Positions 35,015 to 47,378 of a DNA stretch of 64,000 nucleotides are shown here, piece by piece. The notes under the pieces are model-generated. The model saw only the letters and a program-made list of their open reading frames with translations, was not told the DNA's origin and did no database searches. Source of the DNA: Antitrichia curtipendula (lineage: Eukaryota > Streptophyta > Bryopsida > Hypnales > Leucodontaceae); contig OX579633.1 in NCBI GenBank assembly GCA_951230915.1, positions 55,380,029 to 55,444,028 on the forward strand, in the 5' to 3' direction. The position numbers were made by a program, and so were the translations under genes. Position 1 is the stretch's first letter, and the number at the start of each line of letters is the position of its first letter.

Positions 35015-37248
35015 CCTGACGAACTCCTCACTAACTCATTCCCTCCACCAATCTCCCCTCTGGCTCCGTCTCTTCAATAGCAGGTCCCCTTCACCACAAT
35101 CGGCGCCAGCCTCGACTGGAACACACCGTCAACATCAGCTACCATAATTCATTACCTCCTGTAGCAAGAAAGGTACCAAAAGTGTCACTAGATAAGCAGG
35201 GGGGTTCGTGATCTGCGACTGACTCCGACTAACTATTGACACAAGCAAGAAAATTTGGCAACAAAAGACGAGCCACCTGACGAGCACACAATGCAAGGCC
35301 ATTGCCGATCAAGCATTTTCACAACTAAAGCGAAACACTGCATCGAGATACTATACCATCGATATAGGGATAGAAAAAACCACAACATTTACATAGAGCC
35401 TCCGAAGTGCGACAAATTGTTCGCAGTTCAGAATGGCAGTGGCTGGGGCTTGAAGAGAAGAAACGGAAAAGAGCGGGGAAGCGAAAGAGATACAGGTAAA
35501 GTACCTCATGGCGACAGCTACCACCCAAAATCTTGCAAAATGAGTATTTACTGATTTTGAGAATGTAAACCATCTCAACATCAAAATGGGTTTAAGTCAT
35601 CGAACAATAAACCCTTGCAACTTTTGTACCCAAATAATGCGTTCCCTAATTTCAGTTACTAACAATTACATCTAAAATCTGCCCATTCTAACAACAGTAG
35701 ATAAATATATCGCTTAAAGTGTTGCTTTTAGGTATGGCGCGCACCTTAGCCGAGCACCAAATCGTTTACCATAATCACACTCACACGAGCGAATTAGGCT
35801 AACGATACTGACGGATCAAAAACTGGATTGGAAAATTTGACAATATGCGGCAAAGAAGTCAATCACCGATCAAGAAACGACGGTAAAGCTAATCAATTTG
35901 GCAATTTGCAGTGGCATTGAGAAACATAGCACCCATCCAAAAGACGAAATCCAATCATTGCCTCGAGGCCCCTGTCCGACTCAATCCCAAACAACAACAT
36001 GCGAGGAAAGCCCACCAATCGAACACTTTTAAAAGTAAAGCAAAACATGTGACTCGCTCCAATGAGATACCAAAACCATGAACACAGGAAATGAAAATTC
36101 AGCAGCATTTCAATCGAATCTCCAAAGTGCGACGAATCGATTGCAATTCAGGGAAGCCAATGGCCAGTACTTGCAGAGAGGGTAAAGGGTAAAGCAATAC
36201 GAAAGAGAAATACTCACCATATATCTCTCGACCAAATTAGATTGAGCTGACCAGCGGATCCAAAACTGGATTGAAAATTTGCTAGAACAAAGAGAATTTA
36301 TTTCCTAAACACCACGAATCAAGTAACGACAGATTGACGCCTCAATTACGGCAATTCGCAGTCGCATTGAAAAACAGGGAACTCTCCACAAATCCCAAAG
36401 TCCAATTAAAATGACTGACTCTATCCGAAACGAGACCACACGCGAAAGGGGAAAATTGGCAGAGCACCGAGCGCCTGTCGAGGGGCGAAGAAACACACTA
36501 GTTTAACAATACCCGCGGATCAGAAACCGGATTCAAAAATTAATAGAAAAAAGAGAATTTTCGTTTCTAGAACTACGAATCGAGTGACGACAGTACAGCA
36601 AATCACTGTTGAAACCAATTCGTAGACATATTGAAAAACAGAACACGCTCCAGAAAACAAAATTTAATTTCAGGACAATCGGAAACGCGACCACAAGGCA
36701 AGACAGAGCAATTTGTGGAGGCGCCCGAGGAGCGACGAGACCAGCAGAAGAGGCGACGAAAGCGGCACGTGCGAGAATGGGGAAATTAAGTTAAGAGCAA
36801 GGAACTGAACGAATGGGAGCAATACGTAGGCGCAGGAGAAGCGGAGAAGCTGGACGTGAAGGGAGCACGAAAGCGAGAAGCTGATGATTGCCTATTACGG
36901 TCACCTCGTAAGTTACCTGCGACGGAGTGGACATAGCCTCGGGCAGCAGCAAAGCTCAGCTAACTTACGATCCAAACTCTTCTTCTCGCTGCGAGGAGCT
37001 CAGGACGCTCAAGCTTGCTGGAACCCTAACCAGCCTTTGCCGGGAACGAGCGAGGTCCTGATCCAGATCCTGATCCAGGTGTTGATTCAGGTGCTGCAGT
37101 CCGGGGACTCACAGCTTCGGCGCAGCTTCTTTCTTAGTGGAGCCCGTTACTTTTTTGATGGATTTTCCGAGAGAGAAGAAAAATAACTCCTATCACTCTA
37201 AGTTTGGTGCACATGAAGAGCATGTTCAGTTAGGGTCCCTCGCTAGGC
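35015..37248. repeat. Upstream region of the WDR48 homologue with decayed duplicated blocks
   Basis: Should hold the promoter and 5' leader. A block around 'ggatcaaaaactggatt' occurs at about 35,813, 36,256 and 36,519, each followed by a 'cgacggtaaag/cgacag' and 'cattgaaaaaca'-type stretch. A second block ('cgaagtgcgacaaattg') near 35,403 recurs near 36,123. The copies are strongly diverged and show no coding domain. At 37,055-37,100 there is a short run of 'ctgatccag/gttgattcag' repeats. Confidence 0.55.
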
Positions 37249-38226
37249 TTAACCCCTGAACGTCACAGGGGACGAAAAACGTCCTCACAGCCTAAAAGTC
37301 AAATTCAAAGGGCTGTAACTTTTGCATCCAATGTTCAAATTCAATAAAACTTGTTGGAGAAGTTGCGCATAACAGTCTAGTTTGTGTGATAAAATTTTCA
37401 GATTAATCCAAGATGTACAATAGTTTTGGGAGCCAATCGAAGTTCACAGGTTCAATTTGAGCTCACCAAATTGCATTTGATGGCTGCAACTTTGGGGGCT
37501 TGTATCTTTGTAGTCTAATGTTTGTTTTCAATAAAACTTGTTGGGTTTTATTTCCACTGAAGTCAAATTATTGTGGTAAAGTTTTCATGACAATCCAAGT
37601 TGTTTTAAATGATTGGGAGCAATTCAAAGTTCAAAATCCAGACATTGGTGGATTGCAGTGAACTTCGGTGGCCTATAACTTCTTCATGAAATGTCCAAAT
37701 CCAATAATATTTGTTGGTAAAGTTGCGCATACTAGTCTAGTTTGTGTGTTTAAAATTTCATAGCAATACAAGAAGTTATGAGTGACTGAGAAGCATTTTT
37801 GTAGAAGGAGGTTCAGTCATAGATGTGACTTTTTGTTACTTTTTTCACTTTTTTTAGACATTTCAAATCCATTTTGCGGATACAATGATTCATTTGAATG
37901 ATATTTTTTTTCACCAAAGTGTATATATTTTGTTTTTGAATCACTTTGAAGTTTAAAGTTTTTTCATTTGAGTAGGTTTAGAAATCGAATTTCACCTCCA
38001 AATGTGTTTTTAAGAAAATTTCAGCACCTTTTTTCAACACTAAAACATTATAATCTTTCAATCTATACGGTCAAATGACCCCAAATTTGTTCCACACCAT
38101 CTACAACATAAAAACTACAATATTTTACGGTTGAGATCTTCATACCTTACTCTAATTTTGACTTTTCAGACTTGCAAAGTCAGGCAGTTTTTAAGCTTGG
38201 TTGGATCTCTGACGTTTAGGGGTTAA
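37249..38226. mobile_element. TTAA-flanked element, copy T2
   Basis: Body 37253-38222 (970 bp) between TTAA (37249-37252) and TTAA (38223-38226). Starts CCCCTGAACGTC and ends GACGTTTAGGG: an inverted repeat of about 12 bp with one mismatch and one missing base. The inside holds three diverged units of about 180 bp marked by 'caataaaacttgttgg' (37,343 and 37,530) and 'caataatatttgttgg' (37,702). The motif 'taatctttcaatctatacgg' near 38,050 is shared with the copies at 50.7, 58.3, 59.9 and 62.2 kb. No coding capacity. Confidence 0.7.
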
Positions 38227-39270
38227 CCCTTTATGTACTAAGAATTCATGATTTTTAGTTGCAGATTTTGATTAATTATATTATAGGAAATATAATAGAA
38301 ATAGAAAATTTTATTATATCATTAGCTTAAATGAAGAACATTGTATGCATTGGTTCAAATACACAATTATTTAAGTTTAAAGAAATCTCCATATAAACTC
38401 TTCAACATTGCTTAAAAAAACGTGAGACCCAATTAGGGCTTCTTAGACACTAAAGGGTTAAAAAGGTTGTGTGAATTAAGATGGAAATATTCATTTGTAT
38501 GCCCTCAATCACTAATACACTAAGAATAACAATCATAAATATTGTAATAATATTCTTTTACATTTGAATCCTATTTTTTACCATGCTTGATTGTCTTTCA
38601 TTTCTATTTTAATTTTTAAATACATTATCTTTTTTTCCTTTGTATGGAGGAAGTGAAAGATTCATCCATAAAGATTTCTTGGAGTGTGTGTCTTCTAGTT
38701 GCATGCTTGGTACCATTAGAAAGCCCTTGGCGATGAGGGGTGCACGGGCTTTGTTTTGTGGCGTTTGGATCTACGACATAAAAGATATTGAATTTTAAAG
38801 TTTTTGTGAGTGAAAAATTAGAAAACTAATTTTATTTTGCTTTTGCCTATAGTAATGGCACAAGACACACTAATGTTTTTTTTTAAATTGTTGTCTTATC
38901 TTTATCTTCAACAAGTACTATCATGAATTATGTTACAAAATCTCCATTGTTTAATATGTTAATCTTCTATTTGTGGAAAACAAATTTGTAGAAAGAAGAG
39001 TTGCCATCTCTAGCAAATAATTGATTTTTTTTAGCAAAGAAAAATTTAAGGCAATCCAAGCATTAATTGCACACATTTTATATAAATAATGTCATGTTTT
39101 ATTGTATTACCATTCAAGAACTTCAGGAAGGTATAACTTCCTCAAAAAATGTCCAAATCTGAAATTACAAATTGTGTTGGAAACATACACAAGCGTTCTA
39201 CATGATTTGGTGAATACAAAAATGAAATTTTATAAATGATAAAAGAGTTTGGCTAATTGCTACATCCTAT
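38227..39270. other. AT-rich stretch with a dispersed repeat fragment
   Basis: No gene. About 38,703-38,800 ('ggtaccattagaaagccc', 'ggggtgcac', 'gctttgttttgtgg') recurs at 49,750-49,845 in the same orientation, marking another dispersed repeat family. Confidence 0.55.
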
Positions 39271-40283
39271 CTACCACCTAGTACTTCCACCTTTTGCCAA
39301 AATCACCGCTTGGATTTGATCAGGCATACTTGCAATAAGTGTTTGCAATTGCTCTATGGATACTTCATCCCATACTTGTTCAATGATGTCTATCATTTCT
39401 TGCTTGTTCTTCAGTCGGTGGTAGTGGCGTAGCAAATCTTTGAATATCTTCCACAAGTTCTCAATGGGATTTAGATCCGGTAAGTTAGGAGGCCAAATTA
39501 GCTTTTTCATACCATGAGCTTTCTTCCATTCATCTGGAAACTTGCCAAGATGGACTAGAGCACCATCTTCCATAAGCATGAGCTGTTGGGGATTGTCATG
39601 CATAAAGTAAAAGCCGCTCAATGTGCCTTCATACACATTGCGAACAAAATCTGTTGTTGTTCTTTCCCCTTCCAGCATTATAACTATAGGACTTTTGTCA
39701 AAGCCGTTGAATGCTCCCCAAACCGTGACGGATGATCTACCAGACTTAGAGGTAGGTGCAAGACAATGCGAAGCATATGCCTCATGAGCTTTTCGCCACA
39801 CTCGAATTTGGCAAGAAGTTTTTCCTAGCTCAAATGAAGACTCATCTGTCCAAATCACTCTTTTCCAATCTTCTACTGTCCAATGACGATGTATTCGAGC
39901 AAAATCTAACCTTTTGTTTGATGGACTATGTTTATATAAGGCTTCTTACGTGCAATTCTGTTTCCAAAACCCAATCTACAGATGTATTTACGTATGGTAT
40001 TGCGATGGACATGAAACTTATTAGCAAGCACGGCAAGAATTTGTTGGCGGTCCCCATGGATTGCTCGACCCAAATCACGTTGTACACGCGCAGACAGTTT
40101 TAGAGGACATCGACCTAATTTTTTTGTTTTTAAACATCCAGTTGTTTTCCACTTACTTAGGACAGTAGACACCGTGGTTCGAGGCATTCCCAATAATTTT
40201 GCTATGTCTTTAACCTTGATACCATGTTGTCGCATACGAACTATAGTAGCCCTTTCATCATCTCTTAAAGTACGAGTTCGCAT
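39271..40283 (-). pseudogene. Tc1-type (DD34E) transposase with one frameshift
   Basis: Starts at ATG 40283 (MRTRTLRDDERATIVRMRQHG) with two helix-turn-helix-like segments (IKVKDIAKLLGMPRTTVSTVLSKW and the 'LGRCPLKLSARVQRDLGRAI' part). The catalytic core follows: first Asp in VIWTDESSFELG, second Asp in LMEDGALVH, and Glu in LPDLNPIENLW 34 residues after the second Asp. That is the DD34E spacing of Tc1 elements. The upstream frame stops at TAG 39906-39908; the downstream frame continues as RLDFARIHRHW, so one frameshift lies close to 39,910-39,920. Otherwise about 338 codons, full length. I could not find the terminal inverted repeats or a TA duplication. Plant mariner-like transposases usually have DD39D, so a DD34E type here is noteworthy. 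Confidence 0.9.
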
Positions 40284-41236
40284 ATTGATCTGATGAAAAA
40301 ACCACTAATTCTATTAGGATTTTGAACTAGGACTGAAAATTCCATTAGAAGAATTGAAGATTCATCGTGAAAAAAAGAATTCAGAAACTCACCTGGAGAA
40401 AAAATGGTGTCGAATCGTGCAAATTAATCCTAGCAGCTTCAAACAGCAACACCTCCACTACAAGAGAAAGAGGTGTTTTAAGTAGTGTCCTAGACATCAC
40501 GTCTTTTAAGAAACGCTTTTAAGTAAGTTTTTAAGTAAAATTTTACTAAAAAGATTGCGCGCGGGAGTATAAGCCCCCCCCCTTGAAAAAAAATGCCCAA
40601 TCGAGAAAATTGAAAGCAAGCAAGTATGCGAAGGTGTGCAATAGCGGACATAGTAGGGAAAGTGAGGGTAGAATTGCAAGGCGGAACAGTGTGGGAGGAG
40701 GAAGTGCAAGCGCTGAAAATTTATGTTGAGATGGTACTGAAGACGTGGCAAAGCGCATGGACTGGCTGCGCAGTCTCCGGCATGAAGTAGCGATGTGGAG
40801 GATGCAGCCATTGCCACTGTGGTAGCCGCCAGAAGCCATTTATGTTTGCTCTAAATGAAGGCTCCAAATTGGCAGTGGCGGGAGCAACAACTCCAAATAA
40901 AAGTACTAGCTGGTGTAAGCCTTCCATGTGGATAAACCTACGAAATTTCGGAATCAGTGATGGTGTATTCCGGCTGCATTAAGCAAGTAAGTGAGGACAT
41001 GCTGCCAATGCAGGAAGGCTAGGAAGACAAAAGGTCGTAAAGACCCTGTACCCGACTGTACATAATTATACTTGTTATCAAAAGGTGCCCTACATTCTAT
41101 ATAAGAGGATTAGTGATTGGTTTATTAACTCTTATAGGCCCACATAACCATTTTATGATTGCACCCTAACATTGGACACTATTTTGGAGCAAATTTCTTT
41201 TCACTTTTCATTTTTTTAATGCAAACTAAAAAATTG
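40284..41236. other. Non-coding stretch between Tc1 transposase and MITE
   Basis: Contains the probable 5' flank of the Tc1 element, a run of nine or ten C at about 40,577, and a short palindrome 'agtaaaattttact' near 40,535. No supported gene. Confidence 0.5.
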
Positions 41237-41238
41237 TA

Positions 41239-41924
41239 CTCCCTCCATCCCAAAATGATCTTCCTATTGGCATGTATTTATTGTCCCAAAAAGAATTCCA
41301 TGGTGTGATGTGGAAGGAAGGCCCACAAACTATGAAGAAAATAGTGAGATGTAATTAATACTTGGACATAGATCCCAAGCTTCTATTTCATATGAGATTC
41401 AAGGAAGGAGATTGGCCAACAAAAAGAAGTAGTTCATTTTGGCCTTGAGTGATGTCTCTAATTGGTTAAATTGTTGATGAAGTCAAATCAGAGAAGCTAT
41501 GTAGAAGCTGCAGACAATGCAAAGCTACGTATGCAATATTTTTTTATTAGTTTTTCATAATGTTGTTAATCTTTTGTAACACAATCAATGGAAGTTTTTG
41601 TTGACTTTTTATATAATGCCTTAGACAATGCGGGAAGGACAATGAACAACGCAATAAGGACAATGAACAACACAATAAGGACAACAACTAGCGTGGGAAC
41701 TAAGGGAACCATTGGTTAGTGGGTGCTCCTTCAAAATGGCAAAAAAATCCCACTTTTAAAACCTCATAACTACAATTTAGAAACTAATCTGAGATTTAAA
41801 CTTTGAAGACAACAAGAATGCATCTAACTCTGCTTATATTTGAAAAATGGTTTAAAAAAAGTTATTTTCAGCCTTAATCCGGACCATTTTGTCTGACAAG
41901 AAGATCATTTTGGGACGGAGGGAA
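41239..41924. mobile_element. Stowaway-like MITE, 686 bp
   Basis: Starts CTCCCTCCATCCCAAAATGA and ends with its near-perfect inverse (AAGATCATTTTGGGACGGAG, then GGAA). TA stands on both sides (41237-41238, 41925-41926). The CTCCCTCC tip and TA duplication are the hallmarks of Stowaway elements of the Tc1/mariner superfamily. 686 bp is long for this type, so it may be a less reduced form or contain another insertion. No coding capacity. It does not share ends with the Tc1 gene at 39-40 kb as far as can be seen. Confidence 0.88.
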
Positions 41925-41926
41925 TA

Positions 41927-42622
41927 TTTCAATTTTCGCATTCCAAATTGAGATTGCTATGGTCAAAAAATTACAAGGAAATTTTTTTAAGTGATTGGTA
42001 TTGCCTAGAAATGTAAATTTTACTATTTGGAGAAAATATTGACCATATAGATCTTTTTTACTTTTAATGTTTGACTTTGTTTCTTTTAATACAAACTTCA
42101 AAAAAGTTATAAAATTTATATTATATTTAATAATTTATTTGTATTTTGTCCAAAATCTTTGGGCTTCAAATGACTGACCCACCATGAAACATACAATTAT
42201 CTTGGAAAAGGAGATAAATATCTATGTATTTCTTATTTGTAATGAAGTCTTGAAAATCATTCATTGGACACATTTTGTTAAATTAATGCGCACATGTAGA
42301 GAGTGAGATGGTTTTTTAAGAATGAAATTCAGATGGAACTGTACTTTGAGGTACAGATGCAGGGACCCCCGTTGAGGATGCTCCTACGAAGGGTCCCACA
42401 ACTTGGAAGTCACGCAATGCCGCGCGCCACATCGGATCATTGGAGTGGGTCCCGCCAGAATTAGTCGAAACAGGACGTCAATCAAGACTTCAAATAAACA
42501 AGAGAGCTTCCCCTTCCACTTTCTTAGGGTTTCGATTTGGTCCTGCTCCTACATCATCGCTCCTTGCTCAATTGCACCGATCAATCGTCGCTCTTCTTCA
42601 TTGCATCGCCCCATCTTTCACC
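41927..42622. promoter_or_regulatory. Upstream region of the proteasome alpha-5 gene
   Basis: AT-rich to 42,300, then mixed composition towards the start codon at 42623. By position it contains the promoter and 5' leader (pyrimidine-rich, about 42,500-42,620). No TATA box claimed. Confidence 0.5.
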
Positions 42623-45505
42623 ATGTTTCTCACCAGGTACGCGCACCGCCCCATACCAATTTCACTTCTTCTCGACCCATCGCTCTGTCGTGCTTTTCCC
42701 CACCCCATTTGGTGCAGTATGCCCCGTGCATGACGAATTGCTGTTATGGTGTTCTGTAGGAGTGAATATGACAGAGGTGTCAATACGTTTTCGCCGGAGG
42801 GTCGTCTCTTCCAAGTGGAGTACGCCATTGAAGCCATAAAGGTGCGAGTCCTCTTTGTTTCCACACCGATTCGCGCAGTCTCTTTGCATTTCGAAGCTCT
42901 GGCATTCCACCGCTATAGTGGTACCGGAGTAAAATGGCGGCGTCATGTTGATTGGGGGAGTTCAGATCAAAGGGCACGCTCGACTGTGAATAGGGTTTAG
43001 TCTCGATCGGCTCCGTGGAACCCTAATTTGATATATTGATTGATTCTTCTAATGATTGATTGGCAACGATGCGTACAGCTTGGCTCTACCGCGGTGGGAT
43101 TGAAGACCAAGGAGGGAGTGGTGCTGGCTGTGGAGAAGCGCATTACCTCCGTTTTATTGGTAGGTTTCTGTACTTCAACTTCACTGGTATTGGAAGGAGT
43201 GCAATTTCATTCGTTTCAATGCGGGCTCTGTACTGAGCTTAGAAATCAGTGATCAGAGTGTTTTGTGCAGACTGTAAATTGCATTTGGTGGTTTGCGAAT
43301 GAATTTGAATTCATGCTCAATCTCCCGCGGTACTTGGTGGAGGCGGCACGTTTGTGTATTTTCACCTTGTCTTTGTGATGAAGGCTAATCAGCTCTGTTG
43401 TCGCTGACCTGTTGAGCCGTGGACTTGTAGGAACCGACCAGTGTTGAGAAGATCATGGAAATTGATGAGCACATAGGATGTGCTATGAGCGGTCTGACTG
43501 CGGATGCTCGAACTCTTGTTGAACATGCTCGTGTGGAAACTCAGGTGTTTGTTCTTTGCTTAGATGTGCATGCTTCTGAGAGTGTGCTGATATTTTGTAT
43601 GATCAGGATTGTTTTGGACCCTCTGTTTAACCTGTTAAACCCTAAACCGTGAGCGCGGTTGTAGTTATGTTTTGCCCCGAATTGTGTCAACGTTTAACGG
43701 AACATTATCTTGGTTGTGCAGAATCACAGATTCTCTTACAATGAGCCCATGACTGTGGAGTCTACTACACAAGCCTTGTGCGATCTAGCTCTTCGCTTTG
43801 GGGAAGGCGAGGAGGAGTCTATGGTAATTTATCAACTTTTGCGCAAGTAGTCGAAGATATAATTTTGAGCTAAAAGAAACTGTAGTTGCAGTGCTTTAAA
43901 CGGCTGTTCTATTGACGGGATCACGCCTAGCCTGTTGACAACTAAAGAAGTCTCCATTTGAGAACTGAAAGTAATGTGTGAAAAGGTTCTGTGAGCGGTA
44001 CAAATCAGAATGAGAGACAATGAAGGCATATTCACAACTCTCATTGACTGCTGATGGGTGACTAATTCTGCTTAAGCAATTCATAAATTATGCGTGAGAT
44101 GAACGCTTAGGTTGACATCCTCATTTATTAAGGAGATGCTTTTAGGGTTGGTTTTAGGACATGATTGGGTGGTAGTAGGATGCTTTGGAGTTGTTTCAAG
44201 ATTTTATTTTGGGGTGTTTTTAGGATGTGTTTTGCATGCTCATGGCCCATACCTATGGTCATGTTCTCTGCCTATGGGTGTTTTCATATTTTCAGGGCCA
44301 ACCACTTTGAAGATCCATAGAAATTACAATTTTGATCTGAAAAACATACTTCCACTCGGGTTTGGCTTATGTGAAATGCACGTATAGGAAACCTAATTGC
44401 CCTTCACAGAGGTGTCCCAATGTATTTAAATCGGTAATTTGGGTGGTGATAGATTGGTTACCTTACGCTCTATGCTCTGTTTTGAAGTGACGACTACCAC
44501 TATCAGCGTCAAGTTCGATATATCTAATTATTCCTCCCAGTACAAATATACTTCATCCTCTTTCCTACGTACTTATTGTTGATTCGTGAGAAGTATCTTG
44601 ATTATCATATCAGTATATGTTGCTAGAGGTATGCAGATATCTAAGTTCGTGTTGTTTTGGGGTTGCAGTCTCGTCCTTTTGGAGTCTCACTGCTGATTGC
44701 TGGACATGATGAGAGTGGACCATGCCTGTAAGAGAGTCCTCTTTCTATCTTCAATGATACTCCTTAAGGCCTGGTATAATTGTCTTTGATAGTCTCTTTC
44801 TTGTAGAGCACAGCATGTAAGTTTTTGATTGTTTTCTCAGGTACCACACGGACCCGTCTGGAACGTTTTGGCAATGTGAGTCCAAGGCAATTGGTTCGGG
44901 ATCAGAAGGTGCTGACAATTCTCTACAGGAACACTTCAACAAGGTACCTCACTGCCATGGGGTTTCATTCTTGCCGAGGAGGCGTTATTCAGTCCCTCCC
45001 CATCAGCGTTTTTTGCAGTGACAACGTTCTGTTTTTTCATTTTGTGAGGCACTACTAACTTCCAGAACTTTGTCCAGGATGATCGATCATCTGGACGGTC
45101 GAGCTCCTATGTCTGTTGGTGTAGCCTGTACAGAGATTTCAGTTTTGTGGAGTTCTATTCTGAAGCATGTCCTTCTTGCAGAATATGACGCTGGAGGAGG
45201 CTGAGACTTTGGCCCTGTCTACCTTGAAGCAAGTCATGGAAGAGAAGGTACTAATTAGGTCGACCTTTCTGAGATTCAGCGATCCTATTTGTATATGCCT
45301 CCATCCAGTAATGTAACTAGGTCCCTCTCTTTTCGATGTTGGGACTTGGGATACCCGCACAGCTCGTGGGACTTGAACCTAGGTGATTGACCCACTAGTT
45401 CTGTTTTGGCAGGTGACATCTTCTAATGTGGACTTTGCTAAGGTGGCTCCCAAGTACCATTTGTACACGCCTGAAGAAGTTGAGGCTGTTATCCAGCGAT
45501 TGTAA
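42623..45505 (+). CDS. PAE: 20S proteasome subunit alpha type-5, 237 aa
   Basis: Structural alpha subunit (PSMA5; PAE in plants) of the outer ring of the 20S core, in cytosol and nucleus. Nine exons: 42623-42636, 42760-42841, 43079-43159, 43431-43544, 43722-43823, 44669-44727, 44841-44943, 45182-45247, 45413-45505. All junctions are GT-AG and in phase, giving exactly the usual length of 237 residues. Visible hallmarks are the alpha-subunit signature [20 protein letters not shown] at the start, [16 protein letters not shown], the [15 protein letters not shown] [13 protein letters not shown], the GEGEEESM acidic loop and the ending [15 protein letters not shown]. The first exon is only 14 bp (MFLTR...). 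It looks intact and functional. Confidence 0.97.
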
Positions 45506-46730
45506 TCATTTGGGTAGATTAAAGTATATAAGCCCTCAGAATGCTGTTTCTTCTAGCAGCATATACGTTTTTCAGAAGCGCTCTTGTCAGATCCTTCACT
45601 CTCTCTTGGTTATCGTTGACCTAGGTGCAAACTGTCACATCGGTGGCGTTACTTCGAGTTCAATCTTCGTAGCAGGTGTGACTCTGATGGTTTGGGCGCC
45701 ATTGATCCGGCATTCGTTTGAGTGCATGCATTTATTTCAAATTGAGTGACTTTTGAGGCGGAACTACGAAGCAGGTTGTTATCCAGAGCTACTGTACTAC
45801 TCCCATGCCGATGTGGCTCTCTGTACCCTTGTCAATATTGTTGTTAGATACGCTGGGCAGCTCTCTTGTGCCCTTACTAAGATCTAGCTCAAATTATTCA
45901 ACATCAGAGATACATTCAATTCCATCATCTTGTCCTTTTGATAATATTCTTACATGAATACCGTAGCAGTGAGGTTGGTTGCAGGCTAATTGTTTCACTG
46001 CAGGAAATGAATGGAAGCATTAGCAGGTTCTGGAACGGAAGGTCACGCCGACAGTGAGTATACTGGGCTTTTCTTTTCCGTGGCTCTGACTGGTACCTGT
46101 TGGCCTGATCTCTCAGCACAGCATATATTGTCAAGTACACAAGTGGTGCTTTCGTGGTGGGGTGAAAGTGGGTCATTGCTTAGTGTCTGAGTTTCTTCTC
46201 AAGTTTTAACTCTTCTAGCAGGTTCAGTTTGCCTTGAGTCACAAGTCATCGTAGTAACCACAGTGACCACAAGCACTTGTGTTGTAGATCATGATGTTGA
46301 AGACCACTAACTTGTCTTCCTTCTATCTCACGGCAAGCAACTCAAAGTCCACTTGCTTCTGCGTGTGACAATGAACCTCTCACCTGAATGACCCCACCTG
46401 CTGCTGCCTTCGCCACCATGGGATGAGGTAGTGGCTGCAGCAAACTGAAGTGGACCGAGTCGTTTCCGGCCAGCTTTGACAGATTCCGTGGAGCCCTTCA
46501 GTTGGTCCAGAATACCGGTGGGGTTGGGGGTTGGAATTCTTTTCTCCCTGAATTGGGGGGACCCTGTGATTACTGTACCTGAGTTTTCAAATGTCAAGGG
46601 AGGATATTTTCACACAAATTGCGTGCTGCCATTTATCCTATTGTGCATTGTAACAATACCAAAATATTCAATGCGCATGGACCGGTAGTCTGTAAGTTAA
46701 CACTGCTCACTACGTAACATTACGTAACAT
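45506..46730. other. Downstream region of the proteasome gene
   Basis: Should contain the 3' untranslated region. No further gene supported; open frames here are under 110 codons with no domain. Confidence 0.5.
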
Positions 46731-47130
46731 TAGGGGTAGTCACACCTTCTTCACTCCACACTTGGAGAATGGAGAACGGAGATGTGGTGGCTTTAGGTTG
46801 GCTTCATGTTGGCCCTCCACGCTAGAATATTCTTAACTAGTTATATCTTCCGCACTCCTAGTCTTCACCTCCGGAGGTGAATAATGGGAGTGGTGAAGAC
46901 TTGTTCATTTAAGTATATTCTCCATCTTGCGTTGTACATTGTCTTCATATTCATCCTATGCTCCACGTCAAATGTTGGTCTCCGATTCTCCACTCTTGTT
47001 CTCCAAACAACTTTTGGGGGTGTCACACCTTCTTCATCCACCGCGGCTCCCCATTGGTTCCTTCAAATCCTCATGGACTTGTCATTCTCCATTCTCCACT
47101 TGCCTGGGGAAGAAGGTGTGACTACCGCTA
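46731..47130. mobile_element. Foldback MITE, about 400 bp
   Basis: GGTAGTCACACCTTCTTC at 46735-46752 is matched perfectly in reverse at 47109-47126 (18 bp). The pairing extends with mismatches both outward ('tag') and inward ('ggagaatggagaa'). A second inverted pair around 'cttcacctcc/ggaggtgaa' lies near 46,863-46,880. No coding capacity. Target duplication uncertain (TA, possibly TTA). Confidence 0.75.
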
Positions 47131-47174
47131 TTATGAACCAATGCTTGAGAGAGGGATATGAGAATTACTCGCAT

Positions 47175-47378
47175 TATTGACCTTGTGAGTATAGAAGCCT
47201 AGCTATAGTATGGTAGAACCACCTATAGCAGATTTCTTTAACTGATCTCACCTATGTTTAAAGTAGTAGAAGGTACTATTGACCTTGTGAGTATAGAAGC
47301 CCAGCTATAGTATGGTAGAACCACCTATAGCAGATTTCTTTAACTGATCTCACCTATGTTTAAAGTAGTAGAAGGTAC
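47175..47378 (+). repeat. 102-bp tandem duplication
   Basis: 47175-47276 and 47277-47378 are direct copies that differ by one base (gcctagc versus gcccagc). The near identity indicates a recent event. Confidence 0.92.

Noticed and set aside
40506..40927. Open frames on the - strand upstream of the Tc1 transposase
   Set aside because: About 100 codons, three overlapping frames, no domain; likely chance.
45350..45400. tRNA-like T-arm (ggttcaagtcc on the - strand) in the last intron of the proteasome gene
   Set aside because: The T-stem does not pair properly and there is no acceptor stem, anticodon arm or A box at the right distance.
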